NCBI RefSeq assembly: GCF_019510245.1
Contig: NZ_JAEKKT010000145.1
Location: forward strand, 1 to 62,532
Direction: 5' to 3'
Length of the DNA: 62,532 bases
DNA from: Streptomyces sp.
GTDB lineage: Bacteria; Actinomycetota; Actinomycetes; Streptomycetales; Streptomycetaceae
The position numbers were made by a program, and so were the translations under genes. Numbering within the stretch: the first letter of the stretch is position 1; each line of letters starts with the position of its first letter. Positions 8,325-16,366 of the stretch are shown here, piece by piece. A model generated the notes under the pieces. The model saw only the letters and a program-made list of their open reading frames with translations. It searched no databases and was not told where the DNA came from.

Positions 8325-9251
8325 TTACTCGCGCCCCACCAGCGTCAGCAGCGTCGCCTCCGGTGGGCAGGCGAAGCGGACCGGGGTATAGCGGTTCGTG
8401 CCGCAGCCCGCGGAGACGTGCAGGTAGGACGTGCGGCCCTCGGCCGTGTGCGTGGACAGGCCCTTCACGCGGTCCGCGTCCAGGTCGCAGTTGGTGACCA
8501 GGGCGCCGTAGAACGGGACGCAGAGCTGGCCGCCGTGGGTGTGGCCGGCCAGGATCAGGGGATAGTTGTCCGCCGTGAAGGAGTCCAGGACGCGCAGGTA
8601 GGGGGCGTGCACGACGCCCATCGAGAAGTCCGCCGTACCGGACGGCCCGCCCGCCACCTGCGGATAGCGGTCGCGCTTGATGTGCGGGTCGTCCAGTCCC
8701 GTCAGCTCCACCGAGACGCCCTCGATCTTCAGGGTGCCCCTCGTGTTCGTCAGGTTCAGCCAGCCCGCCCCGTCGAAGCCGTCCCGCAGCTCCTCCCAGT
8801 CGAGGTGGATCGCGCCGACGACCGGCGGGTTGCCGTTCAGGCCGTGCTTGCCGCTCACCTTCTCCAGCAAGTAGCGGGCGGGGTTGCGGGGCTTGGGGCC
8901 GTAGTAGTCGTTGGAGCCGAAGACGTACGCGCCCGGGAACTCCATCAGGGGGCCCAGCGCGTCCAGGACCTCGGGGATGCCCTCCGGGTCGGACAGGTTG
9001 TCGCCCGTGTTGATCACGAAGTCCGGGCGCAGGCCCGCCAGCGACTGCAGCCAGCGCTGCTTCTTGCGCTGGCCGCTCACCATGTGGATGTCGGAGACCT
9101 GGAGCACGCGCAGCGGGCGCATCCCCGGCGGGAGGACCGGGACCGTCACCCGGCGCAGGCGGAAGGAACGGGCCTCGAAGCCGGCCGCGTACAACACACC
9201 CGCGGCGCCGAACGCCGCGATTCCCAGGGGTACTCCGTATCGAGCGCGCAT
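8325..9251 (-). CDS. Membrane-anchored metallophosphoesterase
   Basis: A 308-residue calcineurin-like phosphoesterase. One N-terminal membrane segment (PLGIAAFGAAGVLYAAGF) is followed by metal-binding motifs: DIHMVSG (D-x-H), NTGDNLSD (GDN), VFGSNDYYG (the GNHD block with Ser for the usual Asn-His spacing), VVHAPY, and AGHTHGGQ near the C-terminus. It is predicted to face the outside or sit at the membrane; substrates could be phosphodiesters or lipid-linked phosphates. On the minus strand GACGAT (9263-9258) lies 6 bases before the ATG, so the transcript may be leaderless. It is divergent from yqeY. Confidence 0.88.
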   Translation of the reverse strand: MRARYGVPLGIAAFGAAGVLYAAGFEARSFRLRRVTVPVLPPGMRPLRVLQVSDIHMVSGQRKKQRWLQSLAGLRPDFVINTGDNLSDPEGIPEVLDALGPLMEFPGAYVFGSNDYYGPKPRNPARYLLEKVSGKHGLNGNPPVVGAIHLDWEELRDGFDGAGWLNLTNTRGTLKIEGVSVELTGLDDPHIKRDRYPQVAGGPSGTADFSMGVVHAPYLRVLDSFTADNYPLILAGHTHGGQLCVPFYGALVTNCDLDADRVKGLSTHTAEGRTSYLHVSAGCGTNRYTPVRFACPPEATLLTLVGRE

Positions 9252-9354
9252 ATGGCCATCGTCTCAGACCGAGCGGGCGCTCAGAGACCGGCCGGTACGT
9301 GAGGCGGGTAAATCGGCGGGCGTCGGGCGGGCGGCACCTGCGACAATCGGTGCC

Positions 9355-9822
9355 ATGACCACCAAGCTCAAGTCGAAGCTGCAGGACGACCTCAACGCCG
9401 CGATCAAGGGACGCGACGAGCTCCGCTCGGCCACGCTCCGGATGACGCTCGCCGCGATCACCAACGAAGAGGTCGCGGGCAAGGAGAAGCGTGAGCTCTC
9501 CGACGACGAGGTGCTCAAGGTGATCGCCAAGGAGGCGAAGAAGCGCCGGGAGGCGGCCGAGGCCTTCACCCAGGGCGGCCGTGCCGAGAGCGCCGAGCGG
9601 GAGAAGGCGGAGGGCGAGGTCCTCGCCGGTTACCTGCCGAAGCAGCTGAGCGACGAGGAGCTGGAGGGCATCGTCGCCCAGGCCGTCGAGGAGGCCAGGG
9701 CGGCGGGCGCCGAGGGGCCGCGGGCCATGGGCGCCGTGATGAAGATCGTGAACCCGAAGGTGGCCGGCCTGGCCGAGGGCGGCCGTGTCGCCGCCGCGGT
9801 GAAGAAGCGGCTCCAGGGCTGA
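9355..9822 (+). CDS. GatB/YqeY domain protein
   Basis: A 155-residue protein made almost wholly of the YqeY domain, related to the C-terminal tRNA-binding tail of GatB. Typical segments are LKSKLQDDLNAAIKGRDELR, LRMTLAAITNEEV, YLPKQLSDEEL and MGAVMKIVNPKVAG. A tRNA-amidotransferase-linked role is known only by relation. GACAAT (9342-9347) lies 7 bases before the ATG at 9355, and no Shine-Dalgarno sequence is seen, so the mRNA is probably leaderless. It ends just before a strong bidirectional terminator shared with the penicillin-binding protein gene. Confidence 0.92.
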   Translation: MTTKLKSKLQDDLNAAIKGRDELRSATLRMTLAAITNEEVAGKEKRELSDDEVLKVIAKEAKKRREAAEAFTQGGRAESAEREKAEGEVLAGYLPKQLSDEELEGIVAQAVEEARAAGAEGPRAMGAVMKIVNPKVAGLAEGGRVAAAVKKRLQG

Positions 9823-9835
9823 GAGAGCGGCAGGC

Positions 9836-9887
9836 GGTACGACGGTGGGCCCCACCTCTTCCGAGAGGTGGGGCCCACCGTCGTACC
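9836..9887. terminator. 24-bp perfect-stem bidirectional terminator
   Basis: Arms at 9836-9859 and 9864-9887 are exact complements around the loop TCCG. It separates the convergent yqeY and penicillin-binding protein genes. Confidence 0.85.
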
Positions 9888-9906
9888 TGGCCGGAGCGGG
9901 AGGAGG

Positions 9907-12189
9907 TCAGCCGCGGTTGCCGCCGTTCCCGTTGCGGCCCCCGTTCGTGTTCCCCTGGATGAAGCCGTCGGGGAGGGAGAAGGTCGGGGTCGGGTTGGTG
10001 CCGCCGTCCGTCGTGCCGCCGTCGGTGCCGCCGATGAGACCGCCGATCAGGCCGCCGTTGTCGTTGCCGCCGTTGTCGTTGCCGCCGTTGTCGTTCCCAT
10101 GGCCCCGGTTGTTGTCCTTCTCGTCCGGGATGTCGACGAGGTTGAAGTCCTCGGACTGCTTGCCCTCCAGGGCGCCCGTCATGGCGTCCTTCCAGATCGG
10201 GCCCGGGGTGTCGGCGCCGAAGACCTCGGAGTGGTAGACGCCGCCGATGGTGATGTTGGTCATCTCGATGTTCTGCTTGGCGCTGCCCACCCAGACCGCG
10301 CCCGCGAGGTTGGGCGTGTAGCCGACGAACCAGGCGTTCTTGCGGGAGTCCGTCGTACCCGTCTTGCCCGCGCTCTCCCGGTCGTCCAGGCCGGCCTGCT
10401 GACCGGTACCGGAGTCGATCACGCCGCGCAGCAGGGTGTTGATCGTGTCCGCGGTCTTCTCGCTCATCGCGCGCGAGCAGGTCGACTTGGGGACGGGAAT
10501 GGACTTCTGCTCGTTGCCGACCTTCTGGGTGATCGACTCGATCGCGACCGGCGTGCAGTACATGCCCCGGTCGGCGAAGGCGGCGTACGCGCTCGCCATG
10601 GTCAGCGGGGAGAGGCCGATCGCGCCGAGGGCGATGGCCGGGGTCTGCGGGAGCTTCGAGCCGTCGCCCTGGTGGACGTGGAGCGAGTCGGTCATCTTGA
10701 CCACCGGGCACAGGCCGATGTCGGAGATCAGCTGGACGAAGTAGGTGTTGATGGACTTCGCCATCGCCTTCTTCATCTGGTACGGCCCGACCTCGGACTC
10801 GTTCTCGTTCTCGACCTCCTCGCCCGTCGTGTTGACCCACTGCTTGCCGTCGCACTGCTGCACGGGGCTCGGGTAGTTCATCTTGTACGGCGACGAGTAC
10901 TCCTGCGTCGCCGGCTTGCCGCCCTCGATGGCGGCCGCGGCCACGAACGGCTTGAACGTCGAACCCGTAGGGAAGCCGTAGTTGGAGCCGCCGTAGTCCC
11001 GGTCGACCGAGAAGTTGTACTCGGTCTCGTTCTTGTTGTAGCCGTACGGCTTCGACTGGCCCATCGCCAGGATCTTGCCGCTGCCGGGCTCCACCAGGGT
11101 GGCGGCGGCCGCGACCGAGTCCGACTTGTAGACGTGGTCCTTGATCGAGCTCTGCACCGAGTCCTGGGCCTGCGGGTCCAGCGTCGTACGGATGGTCAGG
11201 CCGCCCTGGTTCCAGAGCTTGGCGCGCGCCTCGCGGGTCTTGCCGAAGACCGGGTCGGTGAGGAACACGTTCTCGACGTACTTGCAGAAGAACCCGGCGC
11301 CCTTGGAGGCGGTGATGCAGCCGTTCTTGGGCTGGGTGACGTGCAGGCCGAGCGGAGCCTCCTTGGCCTTGTCGGCCTCCGCCTGGGAGATGTCGCCGAG
11401 CTGGGCCATGCGTTCGAGCACGACGTTGCGCCGCTTGGTGGCCTCGGCCTCGTCGTTGACCGGGTCGTAACGGCTGGGCGACTGGACGATGCCGGCCAGC
11501 AGGGCGGACTGCTGGAGGTTGAGGTCCTTGGCGTGCTGGGAGAAGTAGCGCTGGGAGGCGGCCTCGATGCCATAGGCCTGCTCGCCGAAGAAGGTGATGT
11601 TCAGGTAGTTCTCGAGGATCTTCTTCTTGCCGAGCTTCTCCTCCAGCTGGATCGCGTACTTCAGCTCCTTGACCTTGCGGCCGAGGGTCTGCTGGGTGGC
11701 CTCGGCGACCTTGGTGGGGTCGTCGCCGGCCTCCTCGATGAAGTAGTTCTTCACCAGCTGCTGGGTGAGCGTGGACGCGCCCTGGGCGACCCCGCCGCTC
11801 TGCGCGTTCTTGTTCAGCGCGCGCAGCACGCCCTTCAGGTCGATGGCGCCGTGCTGGTAGTAGCGCGAGTCCTCGATCGCGACGATCGCCTTCTGCATGT
11901 AGGGCGAGATGTCCTTGAGCTCCACCACCGTGCGGTCACGGGAGTAGACCTGGGCGATCTGGTTGCCCTTGCTGTCGAGGATCCTGGTGCGCTGGCTGAG
12001 CTGAGGGCTCTTCAGGTTGGCCGGGATCTCGTCGAAGCCCTGGACCGAACCCTTGGCCGCGAGGCCCAGGGCCCCGGCCGCGGGCAGCGCGATGCCCGCC
12101 ATCACGGCCCCCGCGAGCACACTGACACCGAGGAACTTGGCGGCCTGCTGCGTGGTCGACAGACCACCGCCCGAGCGCTTCTTTGGCAT
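9907..12189 (-). CDS. Class A penicillin-binding protein (PBP1-type transglycosylase/transpeptidase)
   Basis: A 760-residue bifunctional peptidoglycan synthase. Order: short basic tail, one membrane anchor (FLGVSVLAGAVMAGIAL), a GT51 glycosyltransferase domain with EDSRYYQHGAID and ALNKNAQSGGVAQGASTLTQ, then a transpeptidase domain with the active-site STFKPF, SIN in AKSINTYF, and KTGTT. The C-terminus is a low-complexity Gly/Asn/Asp tail with repeated GGNDN units and NGGRNGNGGNRG. It polymerises and crosslinks glycan strands outside the membrane. TAGGCT (12201-12196, minus strand) lies 6 bases before the ATG, suggesting a leaderless mRNA. It is divergent from wblA, as I recall for S. coelicolor. 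Confidence 0.93.
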   Translation of the reverse strand: MPKKRSGGGLSTTQQAAKFLGVSVLAGAVMAGIALPAAGALGLAAKGSVQGFDEIPANLKSPQLSQRTRILDSKGNQIAQVYSRDRTVVELKDISPYMQKAIVAIEDSRYYQHGAIDLKGVLRALNKNAQSGGVAQGASTLTQQLVKNYFIEEAGDDPTKVAEATQQTLGRKVKELKYAIQLEEKLGKKKILENYLNITFFGEQAYGIEAASQRYFSQHAKDLNLQQSALLAGIVQSPSRYDPVNDEAEATKRRNVVLERMAQLGDISQAEADKAKEAPLGLHVTQPKNGCITASKGAGFFCKYVENVFLTDPVFGKTREARAKLWNQGGLTIRTTLDPQAQDSVQSSIKDHVYKSDSVAAAATLVEPGSGKILAMGQSKPYGYNKNETEYNFSVDRDYGGSNYGFPTGSTFKPFVAAAAIEGGKPATQEYSSPYKMNYPSPVQQCDGKQWVNTTGEEVENENESEVGPYQMKKAMAKSINTYFVQLISDIGLCPVVKMTDSLHVHQGDGSKLPQTPAIALGAIGLSPLTMASAYAAFADRGMYCTPVAIESITQKVGNEQKSIPVPKSTCSRAMSEKTADTINTLLRGVIDSGTGQQAGLDDRESAGKTGTTDSRKNAWFVGYTPNLAGAVWVGSAKQNIEMTNITIGGVYHSEVFGADTPGPIWKDAMTGALEGKQSEDFNLVDIPDEKDNNRGHGNDNGGNDNGGNDNGGLIGGLIGGTDGGTTDGGTNPTPTFSLPDGFIQGNTNGGRNGNGGNRG

Positions 12190-12727
12190 GGGGGCAGCCT
12201 AATCCGTAGGGATGAGCATTCCGGGAGAGCGGGCTGCTCTCGGGATGTTCAAGTGCCGGATCGTGACATAGAGGGCAGCCCGGGCCGCCCTGGCCGACGG
12301 CACGACGACATGAACGGTCTACCTTGCCATTCGCCGGACACGCGTACAGGCCTTGGCCTAAGCTGCTCTCAACTGTCACAGCAGTGCGGCCACGTATCAA
12401 TACGTCCGGCGACCCCGAATCGTTCCGGAACCTGCCCACTTTTTTTCGGGTGAGGTGTTGATGGCGTGTCCGAATCCGCCTCGTGTGTCACTCGGCGTCC
12501 GTTGTGACGCGCCACAGCTGTCCGGTTTTGCCGCGATCATCACGCATGTCGCCAGCTCACTCCCGCGGGTGATCTGCCGCTTACCCATAGTCCGTTCGGG
12601 CCATTCAAGATTGGGCCCGAAGGGGGTGTTGCGCTGTGCCCACCTTCCGTAACGTCCTCAACTGGCGGCGGTGAATATGCCGCTGCCGCCGTGGGGGAGC
12701 CTCGATTCGGGAGAGGACGGCGCCGGT
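12190..12727 (+). promoter_or_regulatory. Long wblA upstream region
   Basis: About 540 bases separate the divergent PBP and wblA genes. The region holds a T-rich run (CTTTTTTTCGGG near 12440), a perfect palindrome GTTCCGGAAC (12422-12431), and a GC-rich inverted repeat with GGCGGC (12664-12669) and GCCGCC (12685-12690). wblA is known to have a long, heavily regulated leader in Streptomyces. I cannot place a promoter with confidence. Confidence 0.45.
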
Positions 12728-13066
12728 ATGGGCTGGGTAACCGACTGGAGTGCGCAGGCTGCCTGCCGCACTACCGATCCGGATGAACTGTTCGTTCAGG
12801 GAGCAGCGCAGAACAGGGCCAAGGCGGTGTGCACCGGATGTCCGGTACGCACGGAATGCCTGGCCGATGCGCTGGACAACCGCGTCGAGTTCGGCGTGTG
12901 GGGAGGCATGACGGAGCGGGAGCGTCGCGCACTGCTGCGCAGGCGCCCCACCGTGACCTCCTGGCGCAGGCTCCTGGAGACAGCGCGCTCGGAGTACGAG
13001 CGGGGGACCGGGATCGTCCCCCTCGACAGCGACGAGGTGTACGAGAACTACGCGGCCGTGAGCTAG
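12728..13066 (+). CDS. wblA: WblA, WhiB-family iron-sulfur regulator
   Basis: A 112-residue WhiB-like protein. The four cluster cysteines are in AACRTTD and CTGCPVRTEC (C-x2-C-x5-C), followed by the family turn GVWGGMTERERR and a basic stretch LLRRRP. WblA is a pleiotropic actinobacterial regulator that represses antibiotic production and is needed for sporulation. The start at 12728 gives the usual MGWVTDWSAQAACR N-terminus; an in-frame ATG at 12671 would add an unconserved tail. A GGGAGAGGA lies about 11 bases upstream. It is convergent with the ArsA-like ATPase pair. Confidence 0.96.
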   Translation: MGWVTDWSAQAACRTTDPDELFVQGAAQNRAKAVCTGCPVRTECLADALDNRVEFGVWGGMTERERRALLRRRPTVTSWRRLLETARSEYERGTGIVPLDSDEVYENYAAVS

Positions 13067-13088
13067 ACCGGACGGGTCTACGACAGGT

Positions 13089-14492
13089 CTACGGCAACTC
13101 CGGCCGGCCGGCCGCGAGCCGGTCACCGATGTCCCGCAGCCCCGTGAGGTCGTGCACGTCGCCGGGCAACGCGGCCACTTCCACCACGGCCACCTCGGGG
13201 TGGCGCGCGGTGAAGCGGTCACGTGTGCGCTGCTCGCGGGAGAGCAGCTGCATGCGCTCGGCGTGCAGCCTCAGCAGGCCTGCGGTGAGCTGGTCGACGG
13301 TGCGGTCCGGACTCTCTGACGAGGGGGATTCGCCGGTCGAGTCCGCAGTGGTGTCCGCTGTCGTGTCTGCCGTCTTGTCTGCAGTCTTGTCCGTGGGTCC
13401 TGACGAGGGGGATTCGTCGGGCCGGGACTCGGACGGCGCGGGCGCGGGTGATTCAGAACTGCCGTACGTGTCGGGAGAGTTACGAAGTCCAGCTTTCCCG
13501 CCCCCCTGATCCACAATGCGGGGCTCCTCAAGATTTTCCGCGGCGGCGAGCGCACGCTCGGCCGACAGCCGGCCGGCGCCGCTGCCGTGGACCCGGTTGA
13601 GGACCAGACCGACCAGCGGCATGTCCTCCGCGGCCAGCCGCTCCACGAAGTACGCGGCCTCGCGCAGCGCGTCCCGCTCGGGAGCCGCCACCACCAGGAA
13701 CGCCGTACCGGGTGCCTGAAGCAGCTTGTACGTCGCGTCCGCGCGTGTGCGGAACCCGCCGAACGTCGTGTCCATCGCCGCCACGAACGTCTGTACGTCC
13801 TTCAGCAGCTGCCCGCCGAGCAGCTTGCCGAGCGTGCCGGTCATCATCGACATGCCGACGTTCAGGAAGGCCATGCCCGCGCGGCCGCCGAGCTTGGCGG
13901 GCGCCGTCAGCAGGCGGATCAGCCGGCCGTCCAGGAAGGAGCCGAGCCGCTTCGGCGCGTCCAGGAAGTCCAGGGCGGAGCGGGAGGGCGGGGTGTCGAC
14001 CACGATCAGGTCCCACTCGTCCCGGGCCCGCAGCTGGCCCAGCTTCTCCATCGCCATGTACTCCTGCGTGCCCGCGAAGCCGGCCGAGAGCGACTGGTAG
14101 AAGGGGTTGGCCAGGATGGCGGCCGCCCGCTCGGCGTCCGCGTGCGCCTCCACGACCTCGTCGAAGGTGCGCTTCATGTCGAGCATCATGGCGTGCAGTT
14201 CGCCGGGGCCCTCGGTGCCCTTCACCCTGCGCGGCACGTTGTCCAGCGAGTCGATGCCCATGGACTGGGCGAGCCGCTTGGCCGGGTCGATCGTCAGCAC
14301 CACGACCTTGCGGCCGCGCTCGGCCGCCCGCAGGCCCAGGGCCGCCGCGGTGGTGGTCTTCCCGACGCCGCCCGAGCCGCAGCACACCACGATCCGGGTC
14401 TCCGGGTCGTCGAGCAGCGGATCGACGTCGAGCGCGGGCGTGGGCGACAGGCGACGGGCGTCGTCCTGCGCCTCGGCCGGGTCCGGAGTCAT
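13089..14492 (-). CDS. ArsA-like ATPase, second of a tandem pair, with low-complexity insert
   Basis: A 467-residue P-loop ATPase of the ArsA/GET3 (SIMIBI) class. The Walker A motif is CCGSGGVGKTTT, with a second block at VLTIDPAKRLAQ and a switch region at VVDTPPSRSALDFL. Between about residues 320 and 390 lies a Ser/Pro/Asp/Thr-rich insert with TADKTADTTADTTAD repeats, encoded by near-identical short DNA repeats. The fold then resumes at QLTAGLLRLHAER. The start codon overlaps the stop of the upstream ATPase gene as ATGA, so the two are translationally coupled and probably form a heterodimer. In actinobacteria this pair beside wblA is conserved and annotated as ion-transporting ATPase; the true client is not known. 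Confidence 0.9.
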   Translation of the reverse strand: MTPDPAEAQDDARRLSPTPALDVDPLLDDPETRIVVCCGSGGVGKTTTAAALGLRAAERGRKVVVLTIDPAKRLAQSMGIDSLDNVPRRVKGTEGPGELHAMMLDMKRTFDEVVEAHADAERAAAILANPFYQSLSAGFAGTQEYMAMEKLGQLRARDEWDLIVVDTPPSRSALDFLDAPKRLGSFLDGRLIRLLTAPAKLGGRAGMAFLNVGMSMMTGTLGKLLGGQLLKDVQTFVAAMDTTFGGFRTRADATYKLLQAPGTAFLVVAAPERDALREAAYFVERLAAEDMPLVGLVLNRVHGSGAGRLSAERALAAAENLEEPRIVDQGGGKAGLRNSPDTYGSSESPAPAPSESRPDESPSSGPTDKTADKTADTTADTTADSTGESPSSESPDRTVDQLTAGLLRLHAERMQLLSREQRTRDRFTARHPEVAVVEVAALPGDVHDLTGLRDIGDRLAAGRPELP

Positions 14493-15466
14493 GACATCCC
14501 CTGTTTCCGCAGTTCGCGGGCGAGTTCGTACAGGCCCGCCAGGTCCATCCCCTCGGCGAGCAACGGCAGTTCGTGCCGCTCCAGGTCCAGCTCGGTGAGG
14601 ACCGCGCGCTGCTCGTGCTCCAGCGCGTACCGTTCGGCGTACTCGGCGGCCTGCGTGAGCAGCGGGTCCACCAGCTGCTCGGCCTTCCCGCCGCGCCGCG
14701 CCCCGCCCAGCCCGGCCGCCGACAGCGTCTGCGCCACGGCGGTGCGCGGCACGGTCCGTACGAGTTCCAGATCGGCGGCGTCCAACACCTCCGGCCGGAC
14801 CATGTTCACGATGACCCGGCCCACCGGCAGCCGCGCGGCCCGCAGTTCCGCGATGCCGTCGGCGGTCTCCTGGACCGGCATCTCTTCCAGCAGCGTGACC
14901 ATGTGCACGGCCGTCTCCTTGGACTTCAGCACCCGCATCACGGCCTGCGCCTGATTGTGTATCGGGCCGATCTTGGCCAGCCCGGCCACCTCGTCGTTGA
15001 CGTTCAGGAAGCGGGTGATGCGGCCGGTCGGCGGGGCGTCCATGACGACGTAGTCGTAGATGAACCGCCCGGCCTTGTCCTTCCTGCGCACCGCCTCGCA
15101 CGCCTTGCCGGTCAGGAGCACGTCCCTGAGACCGGGCGCGACGGTGGTGGCGAAGTCGATCGCACCGAGCTTCTTCAGCGCCCGCCCCGCCCCGCCGAGC
15201 TTGTAGAACATCTGGAGGTAGTCCAGAAGGGCCAGTTCGGGATCGATGGCGAGCGCGTAGACCTCACCGCCCCCCGGCGCTACGGCGATCTTCCTCTCTT
15301 CGTAGGGCAACGCCTCCGTCTCGAAGAGCTGGGCGATGCCCTGCCGGCCCTCGACCTCCACGAGAAGCGTCCGCTTCCCCTCGGTCGCGAGGGCCAGCGC
15401 GAGTGCGGCGGCGACCGTCGTCTTTCCGGTCCCGCCCTTGCCGCTGACGACCTGGAGCCTGCTCAC
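14489..15466 (-). CDS. ArsA-like ATPase, first of a tandem pair
   Basis: A 325-residue ATPase. Walker A is SGKGGTGKTTVAAAL, with the deviant Lys near the start that is typical of SIMIBI dimeric ATPases. The switch motif is VVMDAPPTGRITRFL. The GTG start at 15466 is favoured because TAGTCT (15479-15474, minus strand) sits 7 bases upstream, a leaderless arrangement; an ATG just before it is out of frame. It is divergent from the DUF4177 gene and a DnaA box lies between them. The neighbour on the same strand overlaps by four bases. Confidence 0.9.
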   Translation of the reverse strand: MSRLQVVSGKGGTGKTTVAAALALALATEGKRTLLVEVEGRQGIAQLFETEALPYEERKIAVAPGGGEVYALAIDPELALLDYLQMFYKLGGAGRALKKLGAIDFATTVAPGLRDVLLTGKACEAVRRKDKAGRFIYDYVVMDAPPTGRITRFLNVNDEVAGLAKIGPIHNQAQAVMRVLKSKETAVHMVTLLEEMPVQETADGIAELRAARLPVGRVIVNMVRPEVLDAADLELVRTVPRTAVAQTLSAAGLGGARRGGKAEQLVDPLLTQAAEYAERYALEHEQRAVLTELDLERHELPLLAEGMDLAGLYELARELRKQGMS

Positions 15467-15509
15467 ATCTTCGAGACTAACCAGTCGGCCGGAAACTCAC
15501 GCGGGAGGC

Positions 15510-15518
15510 TGTGGACAA
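15510..15518 (-). promoter_or_regulatory. DnaA-box match
   Basis: TGTGGACAA on the plus strand is TTGTCCACA on the minus strand, an exact match to the Streptomyces DnaA-box consensus. It lies between two divergent genes. Confidence 0.45.
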
Positions 15519-15573
15519 CCGTGCGTGCGGAGGGCCACGTGTCCCGTCCGTCACAGCGGATACAGTCGGCCAC

Positions 15574-15729
15574 ATGACCAAGTGGGAATACGCAACCGTG
15601 CCGCTGCTCGTCCATGCCACGAAGCAGATTCTGGACACCTGGGGCGAGGACGGCTGGGAGCTCGTCCAGGTGGTGCCCGGGCCCAACCCCGAGCAGCTCG
15701 TGGCCTACCTGAAGCGGGAGAAGCCGTGA
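15574..15729 (+). CDS. DUF4177 small protein
   Basis: A 51-residue protein, MTKWEYATVPLLVHATKQIL..., with DGWELVQVV, the hallmark of DUF4177. The function is unknown. TACAGT (15561-15566) lies 7 bases before the ATG and there is no ribosome-binding site, so the mRNA is probably leaderless. The TGA overlaps the ATG of the next gene by one base (TGATG), so the two genes are coupled. Confidence 0.88.
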   Translation: MTKWEYATVPLLVHATKQILDTWGEDGWELVQVVPGPNPEQLVAYLKREKP

Positions 15730-16193
15730 TGAGCGCCGTAGAGGCCAAACTGGCCGAACTCGGTCTCACGCTGCCGGCGGTCGTCCCGCCGCTCGCCGCC
15801 TACCAGCCGGCCGTGCGGTCCGGTGCCTACGTCTACACCTCCGGCCAGCTGCCGATGGTGGAGGGCAAGCTTCCGGTCACCGGCAAGGTGGGCGCCGAGG
15901 TCACCGCGGAGGAGGCCAAGGAGCTGGCCCGCATCTGCGCGCTGAACGCCCTGGCGGCCGTGAAGTCCGTCGCCGGTGACCTGGACCGCGTCGCGCGCGT
16001 GGTGAAGGTCGTCGGCTTCGTCGCCTCCGCGGCCGACTTCACCGGGCAGCCGGGCGTGATCAACGGCGCCAGCGAGCTGCTCGGCGAGGTCCTCGGCGAC
16101 AAGGGCGTGCACGCGCGCAGCGCGGTGGGCGTCGCGGTGCTGCCGCTGGACGCGCCGGTCGAGGTCGAGATCCAGGTCGAGCTGGAGCCGTAG
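15729..16193 (+). CDS. RidA/YjgF-family protein
   Basis: A 154-residue Rid-superfamily protein. Family features are VYTSGQLPMVEGKL, ALNALAAVKSV, VVKVVGFVASAADF and HARSAVGVAVLPLDAPVEVE. The Arg in HARSAVGV corresponds to the Arg that binds the carboxylate in enamine/imine deaminases, so deaminase activity is possible. This long form is common in actinobacteria. Its start overlaps the DUF4177 stop. Confidence 0.92.
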   Translation: MSAVEAKLAELGLTLPAVVPPLAAYQPAVRSGAYVYTSGQLPMVEGKLPVTGKVGAEVTAEEAKELARICALNALAAVKSVAGDLDRVARVVKVVGFVASAADFTGQPGVINGASELLGEVLGDKGVHARSAVGVAVLPLDAPVEVEIQVELEP

Positions 16194-16340
16194 CCACGGC
16201 GACAGCCACGGGCACGGCCGCAGCCGCAGCCACGGGCATGGCCACTGCCGTGGTCACCGCCACGGCCACAGCCGTCGCCACCGTCACCCGCCACGGCCTC
16301 AGCCGTGGCGCCGTGGCCCGCCGAAGCCCCCTCGAACATT
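16194..16340. repeat. GCCACGGC-type low-complexity intergenic repeat
   Basis: After the Rid gene stop the DNA is made of irregular repeats of GCCACGG/GCCACAG (for example GACAGCCACGGGCACGGC and CACCGCCACGGCCACAGCC). No frame or hairpin stands out. It fills the gap to the NUDIX gene. Confidence 0.6.
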
Positions 16341-16366
16341 CGCTCCCTACGGGATAGCCTCCGGTA

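Noticed and set aside
7386..9302. Plus-strand open frame of 638 codons
   Set aside because: It runs antisense through two convincing minus-strand genes and has no recognisable motif.
9868..12453. Plus-strand open frame of 861 codons
   Set aside because: It is antisense to the penicillin-binding protein, which has all catalytic motifs.
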